A DNA stretch of 64,000 nt from Apium graveolens (lineage: Eukaryota; Streptophyta; Magnoliopsida; Apiales; Apiaceae), in assembly GCF_009905375.1 (NCBI RefSeq), contig NC_133657.1, forward strand, positions 42,892,192 through 42,956,191, read 5' to 3'. Shown here piece after piece: positions 35,399 to 45,613 of this stretch; the first letter of the stretch is position 1; each line of letters begins with the position of its first letter. A program made the position numbers and the translations under genes. The notes under the pieces were generated by a model, which saw only the letters and a list, made by a program, of their open reading frames with translations, ran no database searches and had not been told where the DNA came from.

Positions 35399-35880
35399 TT
35401 TATTCAGAAATTATCTTAATTTCCAGGAATTTTTCCCTAATTTTCTGGGATTTTCCCTAATTTCTGGATTTTCCCTTAATTTCTGGGATTTATCCTAATT
35501 TTCTGGGATTTTTCCCTAATTTTCTGGGATTTTTCCCTAATTTCTGGATTTTTCCCTAATTTTCTGGGATTTATCCTTAATTTCTGGATTTTTCCCTAAT
35601 TTCTGGGATTTTTCCCTAATTTTCTAGGATTTATCCTTAATTTCTGGATTTTTTTCCTAATTTCTGGGATTTTTCCCTAATTTTCTGGGATTTATCCTTA
35701 ATTTCTGGATTTTCCCTAATTTTCTGGATTTTTCCCCTAATTTTTTGGGATTTATCCTTAATTTCTGGATTTTTCCCTAATTTTCTGGATTTTCCCCCTA
35801 ATTTTTGGGATTTATCCTTAATTTCTGGATTTTTTCCCTAATTTCTGGGATATATCCTTTAATTTTCTGGATTTATTCCT
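35399..35880. repeat. short-unit tandem array in the Tat 3' region
   Basis: About two dozen imperfect units of roughly 20 bp alternate between TTTTTCCCTAATTTTCTGGG and TTTATCCTTAATTTCTGGA types, giving a higher-order period of about 40-60 bp. Such hypervariable arrays are known from the 3' untranslated regions of Tat/Ogre elements, where they can seed satellites. Confidence 0.88.
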
Positions 35881-36002
35881 TATTTCTGAAAATATTAACA
35901 TTTTTCAGAAATTATTTTAAGGAATTTCCTTATTTTTTTGTAATTTTCCAGGATTTTTTCTTCCTTTTTTTTTCTTTTTTCTTCCCTTTTTTTTATACAA
36001 TT

Positions 36003-36560
36003 TTCGACCAGGAATCCATTCGACCAGGATCCTGGTCGAATTAGCCCCTGCTGTGCCTTGGTCGAAGGATTTTCGAGGAGGATGCTTTCGGTCAGGAGTC
36101 CTGGTCGAATTTCGGCCAGGATTTTTCCTTCTTTCCTTTTTTTTTTTTTTTTTTTACAATTTTCGACCAGGAATTTTTTTTTCGACTAGGATTTTCGTCC
36201 CTTTCGGTCAGGATTCTTGCTTTTTGACCGAATTAAGCTTCTCTTGCTGCCCAGGTCGACAGCTTTTCGAGCAGGAGTGTTTCGAGCAGAAGTCCTGGTC
36301 GAATTTCGGCCAGGATTTTTCCTACCCCCTTGTTCTTTTTCGAGCAGGAAATTTTCGGTCAGGATGTTGGGTCAGAATTCTTTGTTTTGACCGAATTAGC
36401 CACCTTTCTTGCCTTGGTCGAAGCAATTTCGAGCAGGATTGTTTCGACCAGGGTTTTCATTTGATTTCTAGTCGAATGAGTTTAAATTCTGGTCGATTTA
36501 TGCTTAATTTTTAGCCTTAATCGACAGAACTTTGATCTCAGGTTATTCGATCAAGATTTC
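36003..36560. repeat. dispersed TTCGACCAGGA / TCCTGGTCGAA repeats with a 24-bp palindrome
   Basis: About 20 copies of a CGACCAGGA-like motif occur in both orientations. At 36018-36041 two copies face each other as a perfect 24-bp palindrome (half-site ATTCGACCAGGA). The frame at 36053-36514 on the plus strand is only a consequence of the repeat. Between 36561 and 36990 I see no gene. Confidence 0.75.
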
Positions 36561-36992
36561 CTCACTTTTTCTGGTCGAATGGGTCAGGAATGATTATTTT
36601 CATATCCTTTTACCTTGAAGTTGGGCCATATGTTTGGGCTGGACTTTTTTGGGTCCTTGATTTGGGCCTGGGTTTCTTGGGCCACCCTCTTAATGGGTCT
36701 TCATCCAGGGCCCATTTCTTAAATCTGGGCCTTATTTGTCAACTAATTGGGCCCTCTTTCTGGGCTTTCTTGGACTGGGCCTTTATCATGCTTTAATATC
36801 CAAAGCCATTCAAACTTGGGTTGGGCTTGAACTCTTAAGCCTGACTTCCAGAATATTCTGGAATTTTCCATATCATTCCAGATTTTTCCATACTTTTCTA
36901 AGACTTTTCTAAAATATTCTGGAACATTCCAGATCCTTCCATTTTTGGGCCCATATGGGCTTTTTTGAGGCCCAAATCCCCTTCTTCTTGGC

Positions 36993-36998
36993 TATAAA
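36993..36998 (+). promoter_or_regulatory. TATA box of the antisense ORF
   Basis: TATAAA in the context GGCTATAAAGAGG lies 123 bases before the ATG of the antisense ORF. A pyrimidine-rich leader (CCTCACACCTCTCATTTC) follows, typical of plant pol II 5' leaders. It is on the strand opposite to the element's own transcription. Confidence 0.6.
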
Positions 36999-37120
36999 GA
37001 GGTGGGATGAGAGTATGATTCCTCACACCTCTCATTTCATTTCTTCAATCATCCTACAAATTTCTCCCTCTTTCAACTTTCCTCCCTTAGCTCCCAGCCT
37101 TCTTTTCCAGTCTTTACTAA

Positions 37121-39026
37121 ATGGCTGACAAGAGTTCCGAGAGAGCGGCCAAGATAGCCTCGGCTTCAAAACGAGGTAAGGATATCGAGATCCGCTCTTC
37201 ATATATGTCTTTAATTGATATGATTAACACTAGGGGGGATGAATATCCCTCCACTGCACATCTCGACTCTTTTAATCATTGTAATACTTGGCACAACATA
37301 GATTTCAATAAACTAAATGCTCGTTATAACGTCCTTCCTCCTTTTAGATTAGTTCCAGTCTCTGGTGGTGACCGTACTTGCCACTAGAGACCCGACACTC
37401 TCTTCATTTACACAGATGCCCTTAATGTTGGGCTTAGGTTTCCTTTCCATCCTTTTATTCCTCATCTTTTGGCTGATCTACAAATTAATCCGTGTCAGCT
37501 TCCTCCAAACGCCTGGAGGAATATTCTATGTTTTATGGTTTGTTGTCTTAGGGAGGGCTTTCCTCTTTCTGTAGCCGTTTTTAGAAAGGTCTTTCAGTGT
37601 TATAATAGTTCTTCCAATATCTGTGGCTGGGTCTATGTCAAGCAAAGGCCCAAAAGCAAACATATCTTTAACAGCGCCTCTATTCCTGATAATAATCAAA
37701 ATTGGAGGAATAGTTTCGTTGGGTTACGTTGGGAGAATGGTGACTGGGGAACACTTTTTCGATCTTCCTTCGGGAAGGTCAGTGATGGTAGCCTCAAATC
37801 CATTCACTTAACTCCTGAAGAAACTATTATTTATAATGGGCTTACTCAGGATGATGGCACCACCACCAGCTGGACTCTCTTAGAGGAGTTTTCCCTGATT
37901 CATGTGGGACTATCCTCTGTTTCTCAACAGGGTATTTTTCTTCCCTTCTCAATTTTACTTCATTTCATGCATTATTAACATCACTTATTTTATCTTTTGC
38001 TTTGTTTCAGCTGCTAAGGAGATTAACGAGGACAATGTTCCTTTGGTTGAGGAAACAGCTAGGATGAAGAAAGCTCGGCTCGCAGGCCTAGACACCCGGG
38101 GAAAGGCCACGGAGCCTATCTTTTTGAAGAAGCACAAAGAGACTATACGGGAGGCTTCAACTGAAGGAGCTGGAGGCCATGGTGCTCCTATCACTGCTGT
38201 TGCCCCTACTGCTGCTGCCACAGGCGCCTTTCAGCCTCTCTGGGGATTCCGCCGAGGGGACACCGTAGTTGGTTCCACGAAACATGCTTGGGATTGGTCC
38301 TACCATAGCGTGACTCCCAAGGATTTTACTAATGTGGTGGCCACCCCTGATCTTGAGAGGATTAAGCTCATGGGAGCTCAGTCTCTGGCTTCGGTATGCC
38401 TTCTCTTTTTTGAACTTATTTTTCATTCTTGTAGCATTTTCTTGCCTTATACTTTGTTAATTGCTTTGTTCCAGTCTAACGCCTACTTTCAAGGCGCTGT
38501 GAGGCAAGCCGAATCGTGGAAGCGGGCTTCTGATAAGGCCGATAATGCCCTCAGGAGGCAACAGAAGAAGTATGCTACCCTGGAGAAGAAGCTCAAGCGC
38601 AAGGAGGAAGAACTCGGAGAGTCTAACGCCGAGCTGGTGGTACTTCGGGCGGAGAAGGATAAAGCTATAGACAACTATCTGGACTCGGAGGAGTTTGCCC
38701 AATCCATGAGGATTAGGGATGATTCAGTCTTTCCCGGGTTTTTTAGGACTGGTTGGGACACGGCCCTTGGGACCGTGAACGAGGCTTGTCCTGATATTAA
38801 CCCGGCGGACTACATCTGCCCTGATGACGAGGCTTTGCTACAGAGGTTTCGTACCCGAGTAGTTGTCTCGGACCATGTTCCTCAGGATCCACTCCTTCCT
38901 CCTCCCGAGTCTTCTTCCAGACCTGCTGAGGACGACAGCTCTTCCTCCTCCTCCGAGACGACAGAGACATCCAGCGAGAGTGGAGAGGATGATAATATGG
39001 ATGCTGAGGGAACCTCAGCTTCTTAG
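37121..39026 (+). pseudogene. antisense ORF of the Tat element, two introns, one in-frame stop
   Basis: Predicted exons are 37121-37931, 38011-38393 and 38475-39026 (1746 nt, 582 codons). Both introns (79 and 81 bp) have GT...AG ends with T-rich 3' parts and keep the frame (phases 1 and 0). MADKSSERAAKIAS is the start. A middle domain (about 85-240: GLRFPFHPFIPHLLADL, then CQLPPNAWRNI) resembles the plant 'putative gypsy type transposon' family (as I recall, PF04195). A coiled coil (about 400-455) and an acidic Ser-rich tail follow. A TAG at 37385-37387 is the only break. The function is unknown; such antisense ORFs are known in Retand-like elements. Confidence 0.75.
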
Positions 39027-39337
39027 AGCTTTTTCAGCCCTGCGTGGCTTGTTTTATTTTCGAGACCTTTTTTTTATCAAATTTCTTGTAATATTTATCT
39101 GATCTTATTTTATCACCTTTTATGCTTGCATCCATGCATTTGGTTTTTATTCGTTAGGCCACAAACATACTTTGAAGAATTCATGAATTTCATAAAATTG
39201 TCTGGGATTCGTCCCTTACACAAGTCTTAATAAACTTTGTAATAAAACTAAAACATATAAATCCTAAGCAAGCAAAGCTTCAAGGTGCTTTTCAACCTAC
39301 TCGCCATCATGACGAGTGAGAATCGTATCCGGCTGCC
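39027..39337 (+). terminator. 3' flank of the antisense ORF with AATAAA signals
   Basis: AATAAA occurs at 39229-39234 and 39241-39246, about 200 bases after the antisense stop. The element's pol ends at 39338 on the other strand, so the two transcription units converge here. Confidence 0.5.
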
Positions 39338-40743
39338 CTACACATAGTAAACCTTCAGGTTTTGTGCATGCCAAGTTCTCGGGACTTCAAAACCATCCAT
39401 AGTCTCTAGCTTGTAGGTTCCTCTACCTTGAACACTCTTGACTCTGTACGGCCCTTCCCAATTCGGGGAAAGCTTCCCTTTTTGTCCTACACCAGATGCT
39501 TCTATCTTCCTCAAGACTAGATCGCCTTGTTTAAAAAACCTTTCTTTAACCCTTAGGTTATAGTAAAATGAAGCCTTTTTCTGATATTCTACTATCTTTG
39601 CATGTGCCCTATCTCGTACTTCATCGATCAGATCCAGGGCTAACCTTTGCCCTTCCTCATTTTCTTCTGCATTGAAAGCCTGAATCCTTGGAGAGGAATG
39701 TGATATCTCTACTGGAACTACTGCTTCTGCCCCATATGCCAACATGAAGGGAGTTGCTCCTGTCGTGACTCTACAGGTAGTCCTGTAGGCCCATAATATT
39801 GGAAGTATCTCATCTACCCAGTTATTTTTTGACTTCTCAATCCTCTTCTTTAGTCCTTCCAGGATTATCCGATTTGCTACCTCTGCTTGGCCATTGGCTT
39901 GCGGGTGAGCCACAGAGGTGAATCGTAACTCAATTTCATTTTCTTCACAATACTTCTTGAATTCCTCATTGTTGAATTGTGTTCCATTGTCAGTGACGAG
40001 GATACGGGGAATTCCATATCGGCACATAATGTTTTCCCACAAGAATTGTGCAACCTGCTTAGTAGTGATTTTGGCCAAGGGTTTGGCTTCGATCCACTTG
40101 GTGAAATAATCAATGGCTACAATCAGAAATTTCCTTTATGCCGTGGCCATAGGAAAAGGCCCTAGAATATCCATCCCCCACATGGCAAAGGGAATAGGCG
40201 AGTTGACAGAGGTCAGCATCTCGGGGGGTTGTCTAACAACTGGTGCATACTTTTGACAGCGATCACAATTCTTCACATATTCTTTGGCATCAGTCATCAT
40301 TTCTGGCCAATAGAAGCCTAAACGGGTTATCTTATGAGCCAAGGCCCTGCCCCCAAGTGCTGCCCACAAATACCTTCATGCACTTCCTCAAGAGCCAAGC
40401 GTGCCTCACCGGGCCTGAGACACCTCAAGTAAGGAACCATGAAAGATCTCTTATAAAGAATTCCATCTATCAAGGAGTACCTTAGTGCTCAAATAGTTAA
40501 CTTCTGTGCCTCAGTTGTATCACTTGGCAACCAACCGGTCTGAATGTGAGCCTTGATGGGATCAATCCATGACGTCCCCAAGCCTATGGGAGCCACAAGC
40601 TTAACATCTATGCTCCGTGTCTTCAAAACACAGAAGTACACACTTCCTGAACTTTCTTCAATCTCAGACGAAGCGAACTTTGATAGCGCATCTGCTTTAG
40701 CATTTTCTTCCCTTGGAATGTGTTCAACATGGCATTCATTAAA
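39338..40743 (-). pseudogene. pol: Tat integrase, interrupted by stops
   Basis: The zinc-finger part ends KNCDRCQKY near 40260. The D,D-35-E residues are all visible: WGMDILGPF near 40165, VTDNGTQF near 39990, and NGQAEVANR near 39890. The C-terminal domain with KGKLSPNWEGPYRVKSV ends at 39338 (NLKVYYV). A TAA near 40132 separates the first Asp from the rest, and a stop or frameshift occurs near 40490 and around 40370. No chromodomain follows, as expected for Tat. Confidence 0.88.
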
Positions 40744-41457
40744 TTAGGTCATCACAGCCCTTACTAGGCGAACATACTTAGCCATCGTATCATCCCTTGC
40801 CTCAAATTCTCCCTTTACCTGGGATATGATCAGCTTCGAGTCTCCATGGACCTTTAAGTTTTTGACTCTAAGTGTCCCAGCTAGACCAAGGCCAGCAATC
40901 AGGGCTTCATACTCTGCTTCATTGTTTGTGGTTGGGAAGTCTAGCTTCATAGCATACTCAATTAGGAATCTATCAGGGCTTTGCAAAACCAACCCTGCTC
41001 CACTGGAATTTGTTTTTGATGCTCCATCAAAATAGAGAACCCAATATTCTTTCTCCTTGTCCCCATTGTCGACTCCCTTGTCTTGAGGTATGGTATCTTC
41101 CTGCCCCCCGACTTCTTGGTTGGGTATGGTACATTCCACCACGAAGTCAGCTAGTGCCTGGGCTTTTATGGCCGTACGTGGCTTATACTTGAGATCGAAC
41201 TCTCCCAACTCTATTGCCCACTTAATCAGTCTCCCACTTGCCTTGGGACTGTGAATGATGTTTCTCAGCGGCTGATTTGTTAGCACTTCAATCTGGTGAG
41301 CTTGAAAATAAGGACGCAGCTTTCTTGAAGCCATTACCAAGGCTAAAGCGAATTTCTCAATAGTTGAATAATTTAACTCTGCACCATGCAAGATTTTGCT
41401 GACATAGTATACGGGTTTCTGGACTTTCAGTTCCTTCTTAACCAACACCGCGCTCAA
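40744..41457 (-). CDS. pol: Tat RNase H plus second, archaeal-type RNase H
   Basis: Residues 1-110 are the gypsy RNase H, starting late because of a frameshift (VYYVSKILHGAELNYSTIEK, then LTNQPLRNII). Residues about 135-237 are the additional aRNH with its acidic residues in YFDGASKTNSSGAGLV, NNEAEYEALIAGL and VHGDSKLIISQV. RNase H removes RNA from RNA:DNA hybrids; the aRNH is a mark of the Tat lineage. The frame differs from the RT end (41454-41780). Confidence 0.88.
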   Translation of the reverse strand: MSAVLVKKELKVQKPVYYVSKILHGAELNYSTIEKFALALVMASRKLRPYFQAHQIEVLTNQPLRNIIHSPKASGRLIKWAIELGEFDLKYKPRTAIKAQALADFVVECTIPNQEVGGQEDTIPQDKGVDNGDKEKEYWVLYFDGASKTNSSGAGLVLQSPDRFLIEYAMKLDFPTTNNEAEYEALIAGLGLAGTLRVKNLKVHGDSKLIISQVKGEFEARDDTMAKYVRLVRAVMT

Positions 41458-41780
41458 GGCGCTTCTAAAACAGCCAAGTACAAGAATAAAACTTCACTCA
41501 GAACTGGCTTGGCCAACAACGGGGCATGGCCCATATACTTCTTTAACTCTTCAAATGCCTTCTGATTTTCCTCACTCCATACAAAGTCTTTAATGTTCTT
41601 TAATGACTTGAAGAATGACAAGCACTTGTCTCCTGACTTGGAGATGAATCGTCCTAGCGCAGCAACCCTTCCTGTGAGTTTCTGAACATCCTGGACAGTT
41701 TTTGGGGGTTCCATGTCCAGGATTGCCTTTATTTTATCGGGGTTAGCCTCAATTCCCCTCTTTGAGACCATCAATCCCAA
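41454..41780 (-). pseudogene. pol: Tat RT end and RNase H start, shifted frame
   Basis: MGLMVSKRGIEANPDKIKAI and TVQDVQKLTGRVAALGRFIS are the RT thumb/connection. It ends in LFLYLAVLEAP, where a one-base shift leads into the next ORF at 41457. The upstream frame also shifts near 41,790. Confidence 0.85.
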
Positions 41781-44700
41781 GAATTTTCCAGATCCTACTC
41801 TTCGTAGGATTCAACATCATCTTGTGGTACCTTAGGACCTCAAAAGCTTCCCTCAAATGGGTTATATGATCAGTCTTTACTAGACTCTTGACTAACATGT
41901 CATCAACATAGACTTCCATAGTCTTCCCAATAAGATCCTTAAAAATTTTATTCACCAACCTCTGATAGGTGGCTCCTGCATTCTTGAGACCAAACTCCAT
42001 AACAAGATAACAATAAACACCAAAGTCAGTGATAAATGATACCTTTGGAATGTCATTCTTATGCATTTTGATCTGATTGTATCCGCTAAATCCATCCATG
42101 AAACTCAGCATCTCATGCCCAGCAGTGGCATCAATCAAAGTATCAATTATCGGCAACGGAAAACAGTCTTTGGGGCAAGCATCATTCAGATCAGTGAAGT
42201 CTATACACATCCTCCACTTTCCATTAGCCTTCTTCACCATTACAGGGTTGGCTAGCCACTCCGGAAATTGGATCTCCTCAATGAAACCAGCTTCTAAGAG
42301 CTTTTCTACTTCCTGTTTTATAGCCTCTTGTCTTTCCGGGGCAAAGTTTCTTTTCTTTTGTTTCACTGTCTTCCGGCTTGGATCCACATTTAGCTTGTGA
42401 GTAATTAACTCCGGGTCTATGCCTGGCATATCAGCTGCTGACCATGCAAACACATCACTATTTTCTTGCAAAAATTTCACCAACTTCCCTCTAAGGGGCT
42501 CCTCTAATGTGGCTCCAATGAAAGTCATCCTCTCAGGATTCTTGGGGTCTAAAGGAACCGAAACCAATTCTTCTGCTGGCCTTCCTCTATTCTCATCATT
42601 TTCTCGAACATCCATATCTTCAATAGGAAGAACCTGCCCCCCGACTCCATCTGTCCTCAAAGAGGCCACATAACAGCTTCTAGCCATTTTTTGATCTCCT
42701 CTCTCTTCTCCAATCCCGTTTCGGGTGGGAAACTTCATGACTGAATGGTAGGAAGAGGGGACTGCCTTGAAGGCATGTATCCCTGTTCTCCCCATGATAG
42801 CATTATAAGTTGAACTAGCCTTTACCACCATGAAATCCAGCATCTGCGTTGCTTGCCTTGGCTCCGTACCTATGGTGGTTGGCAATTTGATTATTCCTTC
42901 CACAAGACATTCTACTTCAGCAAATCCATATATCGGCATGTCGGTTGGTGTCAACTGGGAGTCGTTATACCCCATCCTTAGAAAGGTGTCGTGGAGGAAG
43001 ATATCCACAGAAGCACCATTATCCACAAGGACCCTCTTAACCGGGCTATTTCCTATTATCGGTGTTATGACCAGCGGGTCATCATGGGGAAACTTCACAC
43101 CCTCTAGGTCGGAATCATCAAAAGCCAATGTTACTTCTGTCCTGGTCATCTTCGGGGCTTCTCCAACAATATGCATAACCTCCCTAGTATATGCCTTTCT
43201 GGAATTTTTGGACAATCCAGCAGCAGTTGGACCTCCAAAGATCGTGTTTATCACTGGCCCTCGAGGGCGTCGCGGTCCTCCAAAAATTGCATTTATAACC
43301 GGCCCTCTAGGTTGGGGATTCCGCCCCTGATCGTCTTGGTCTCTCCTACGATCTTCAAAGTTCTTCCTTCCATTATTATTTCTGTCCCCTCCATCTCCAA
43401 TATACTTGTTCAATCTTCCTTTTCGAATCAAAAACTCAATTTCATCTTTCAATTGCCTACACTCATCGGTGTCATGGCCAATATCTTTGTGAAACCTGCA
43501 GTACTTGCTCTTATCTAGCTTGGCAGGATCAGCCTTCAAGGGCTTAGGCCAGCGAATATCTCTGTCGTTTTCAATCTCCATCAAAATCTGACTTCTAGGA
43601 GCATTCAGCTTAGCGTATTCAGTGAACTTTTGCCCAGGTCCTCCCTTCTTGGGGGTTGAATCAGGATTTTGTTCGGTTCTAGGATACTTGTCCTTAGCGA
43701 TATACTCCAGATCAGTTTTTCGCTTCTTGCCTCCAGTGGGATCATTACTTACTGCAGTCTTCCTCATGCTTTCTTCAACCTTGATATACTTCCCTGCCCT
43801 CTCCTGAAGCTGCAACATATTTTCAGGGGGACGTTTGGCCAAGGACATCTTGAAAAACTCATCCCTAGTTCCTTGTTGCAGTGCTATCATGGCTACCTTA
43901 TCATCAAGGTCTGGGACTTTTAAAGCCTCCTTTGTAAAACGATTCAGGTAGTCTCTCAAAGATTCCTTTGCTCCTTGCACAATACTCATGAGAGATGCTG
44001 AACTTTTCTCATGGACTCTCCCACTGATGAACTGCTTAATGAAAGCCTGACTTAACTCCCGGAACGATCCTATAGAGTTTGAGGGCAAGCGACTATACCA
44101 TCTTTGAGCCATACCCGACAGGGTTTGAGGGAAGGCCCGACACTTTATAGCATCATTCACGGGTTGCAGCAGCAGTGCATTAGAGAATGTCCTAACATGA
44201 TTTGCGGGGTCTCCCGTGCCATCATAGGCTTTGATAGTTGGCATCTTGAATTTTCTTGAGATATGGGCATTCATTATCTCTTCTGTGAAGGGCGGAGTTG
44301 GATCATCAGGATCTCCAAGGGGAAGGAGATTGCTTGGATCAGTTCTTGGGACAGCAGCCCTTCTTCTTACCGGACCATCCAGGTCTATGATAGGAGGAGG
44401 ATTTCTCCCCCTAGGAGGTATGTGGGGTCTGGTGGCCTGGTGAGCCTCCAAATCACGCCTCAGCCTCTGGATTTTAGCCTCATGAGCCCTGATCCTTTCC
44501 TGCACTACTTGGGGATTCGCCCCTGGGGGGCTTTGGGGGCGTTGCCTTCCATCGGCCATTGGCTCTTTTCCAGGACGCCTCCTTCTCGGGGCCACTTCAT
44601 CATCCGAAGATTCGGAGTCCCTCTCAGTGTATGGACCAGAAAATTCCCGATCCTCAGGGATAGGACCCAAACCTCGTATATAGGGGGGCGACCGCCCTCG

Positions 44701-45030
44701 TGCTTCGCTTCGCCCAGCATATCCGCTTCCTCCAACCTCAGGGTGAAGGGGCATCCCATAAGGAGGGTTAGTAGTAACAATAGTTGAATATTCATACCCA
44801 ACGGGTCGAGAATTCACAGGTATATGTATTTGTTGAACTTGAGGATTCGTACCTTGAATCGGGGGAGTTGTCCCTTGTAGCTGGGGTTGAGTTGCCCCTG
44901 TCTGGGCTTCCTCCTGAGTAGATGCATAAGTTGAATGGGGAGGAACCTCCACGGTTGATGAAATCACCTGGGTTGTCTCTGATGGTGTTCCTTCCTCTAT
45001 AGCTCCAATTGTTCTCCGTGTTCTCGCCAT
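41749..45030 (-). CDS. gag-pol: Tat Gag-protease-RT polyprotein, about 1093 aa
   Basis: The chosen start is ATG at 45030 (MARTRRTIGAIEEG), 14 bases after the PBS; the open frame runs further up only through the PBS and LTR. Domains: a low-complexity Pro/Gln-rich N-terminus, Gag (about 250-430, FKMPTIKAYDGTGDPANHVR), a Tat-type knuckle CRFHKDIGHDTDEC near 520, aspartic protease with DNGA (VLVDNGASVDIFL) near 670, and RT with YVDD near 1041. It ends by frameshift shortly after (MMLNPTKSRI). A GPVINAIFGG-type repeat lies near residue 590. Confidence 0.9.
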   Translation of the reverse strand: MARTRRTIGAIEEGTPSETTQVISSTVEVPPHSTYASTQEEAQTGATQPQLQGTTPPIQGTNPQVQQIHIPVNSRPVGYEYSTIVTTNPPYGMPLHPEVGGSGYAGRSEARGRSPPYIRGLGPIPEDREFSGPYTERDSESSDDEVAPRRRRPGKEPMADGRQRPQSPPGANPQVVQERIRAHEAKIQRLRRDLEAHQATRPHIPPRGRNPPPIIDLDGPVRRRAAVPRTDPSNLLPLGDPDDPTPPFTEEIMNAHISRKFKMPTIKAYDGTGDPANHVRTFSNALLLQPVNDAIKCRAFPQTLSGMAQRWYSRLPSNSIGSFRELSQAFIKQFISGRVHEKSSASLMSIVQGAKESLRDYLNRFTKEALKVPDLDDKVAMIALQQGTRDEFFKMSLAKRPPENMLQLQERAGKYIKVEESMRKTAVSNDPTGGKKRKTDLEYIAKDKYPRTEQNPDSTPKKGGPGQKFTEYAKLNAPRSQILMEIENDRDIRWPKPLKADPAKLDKSKYCRFHKDIGHDTDECRQLKDEIEFLIRKGRLNKYIGDGGDRNNNGRKNFEDRRRDQDDQGRNPQPRGPVINAIFGGPRRPRGPVINTIFGGPTAAGLSKNSRKAYTREVMHIVGEAPKMTRTEVTLAFDDSDLEGVKFPHDDPLVITPIIGNSPVKRVLVDNGASVDIFLHDTFLRMGYNDSQLTPTDMPIYGFAEVECLVEGIIKLPTTIGTEPRQATQMLDFMVVKASSTYNAIMGRTGIHAFKAVPSSYHSVMKFPTRNGIGEERGDQKMARSCYVASLRTDGVGGQVLPIEDMDVRENDENRGRPAEELVSVPLDPKNPERMTFIGATLEEPLRGKLVKFLQENSDVFAWSAADMPGIDPELITHKLNVDPSRKTVKQKKRNFAPERQEAIKQEVEKLLEAGFIEEIQFPEWLANPVMVKKANGKWRMCIDFTDLNDACPKDCFPLPIIDTLIDATAGHEMLSFMDGFSGYNQIKMHKNDIPKVSFITDFGVYCYLVMEFGLKNAGATYQRLVNKIFKDLIGKTMEVYVDDMLVKSLVKTDHITHLREAFEVLRYHKMMLNPTKSRIWKILGIDGLKEGN

Positions 45031-45043
45031 GGTTGTTGTTGTC

Positions 45044-45061
45044 TTCCCACAGACGGCGCCA
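45044..45061 (-). other. Tat primer binding site, non-Met type
   Basis: TGGCGCCGTCTGTGGGAA on the minus strand starts two bases after the LTR end at 45064. This motif is common in Tat-lineage elements and differs from the initiator Met type used by the other elements here. Confidence 0.85.
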
Positions 45062-45063
45062 AA

Positions 45064-45613
45064 TGTTATGGATAAAAAACTAATATATATATAATTGCTG
45101 TATTTAGTACTAAGGAATGTGAGCTTCAAGGCTCGATTTGACTGCTCTTGTGTTTCGTGACTCAATCTGCCTTAACAAGATGCCTACGTACCTTGCTGAT
45201 TGCCAAGGATCAAGTCAAAAAACGTAGTTCTTGGTTTGTGGGGTGAGGCCCCTTATATAGATGTTGGGAGTCCTTGAATTGGACTTGGTATAGGAGACCT
45301 AGTGGGCAAGTCTCATAATTAGAATGGACTTTGGAGTCCTAGATAGTAGGAAACTGATTCCTTATCCTTTTAGGTCCCCTTGAGGATAATCTATAAGGAT
45401 TTATATCCTTATCAGGACTCTTCTCAATAGCTGATTTTTCCCTTATTAATTAATTACGAAATTAATTAATAATCAGGGCTTTTGGGCCTCTTTTATTCCA
45501 TCAGACCTGATCTGGTCCATCAGGCTTAACCTTTCTGGTCTGAATATCATACATCTTCTTATTGGGCCTATCAGCCCATTAATTATAAAATCAGGACTTA
45601 TTTATCCCTATCA
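45064..45613 (-). repeat. Tat 5' LTR (550 bp)
   Basis: This is the partner of 34724-35273. The ATTGT duplication follows at 45614-45618. The four differences from the 3' LTR are all C/T or G/A. Confidence 0.95.
45251..45260 (-). promoter_or_regulatory. TATA box of the Tat LTR
   Basis: CTATATAAGG on the minus strand lies about 350 bases into the LTR, placing the transcription start near 45225. The same site is at 34911-34920 in the 3' LTR. Confidence 0.65.

Larger units (their letters stand above)
34724..45613 (-). mobile_element. young Tat/Retand-type Ty3/gypsy retrotransposon with antisense ORF
   Basis: The element is 10.9 kb with 550-bp LTRs (34724-35273 and 45064-45613) that differ at only 4 positions, and the 5-bp duplication ATTGT. 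Minus-strand order: LTR, PBS 45044-45061, gag-PR-RT, RNase H, second archaeal-type RNase H, integrase, PPT 35274-35290, LTR. No chromodomain. The dual RNase H and a long 3' region with an antisense ORF and tandem repeats are marks of the Tat lineage, Retand in particular. Pol has several frameshifts and stops despite the young LTRs. Confidence 0.92.

Noticed and set aside
36053..36514. 153-codon plus-strand frame rich in Phe, Cys and Arg
   Set aside because: It is made of the CGACCAGGA repeats and T-tracts; the apparent protein is a translation of the repeat, with no start context or homology.
42830..43330. 166-codon plus-strand frame
   Set aside because: It is opposite to the Tat gag-protease frame, which has recognisable domains; this is a shadow.
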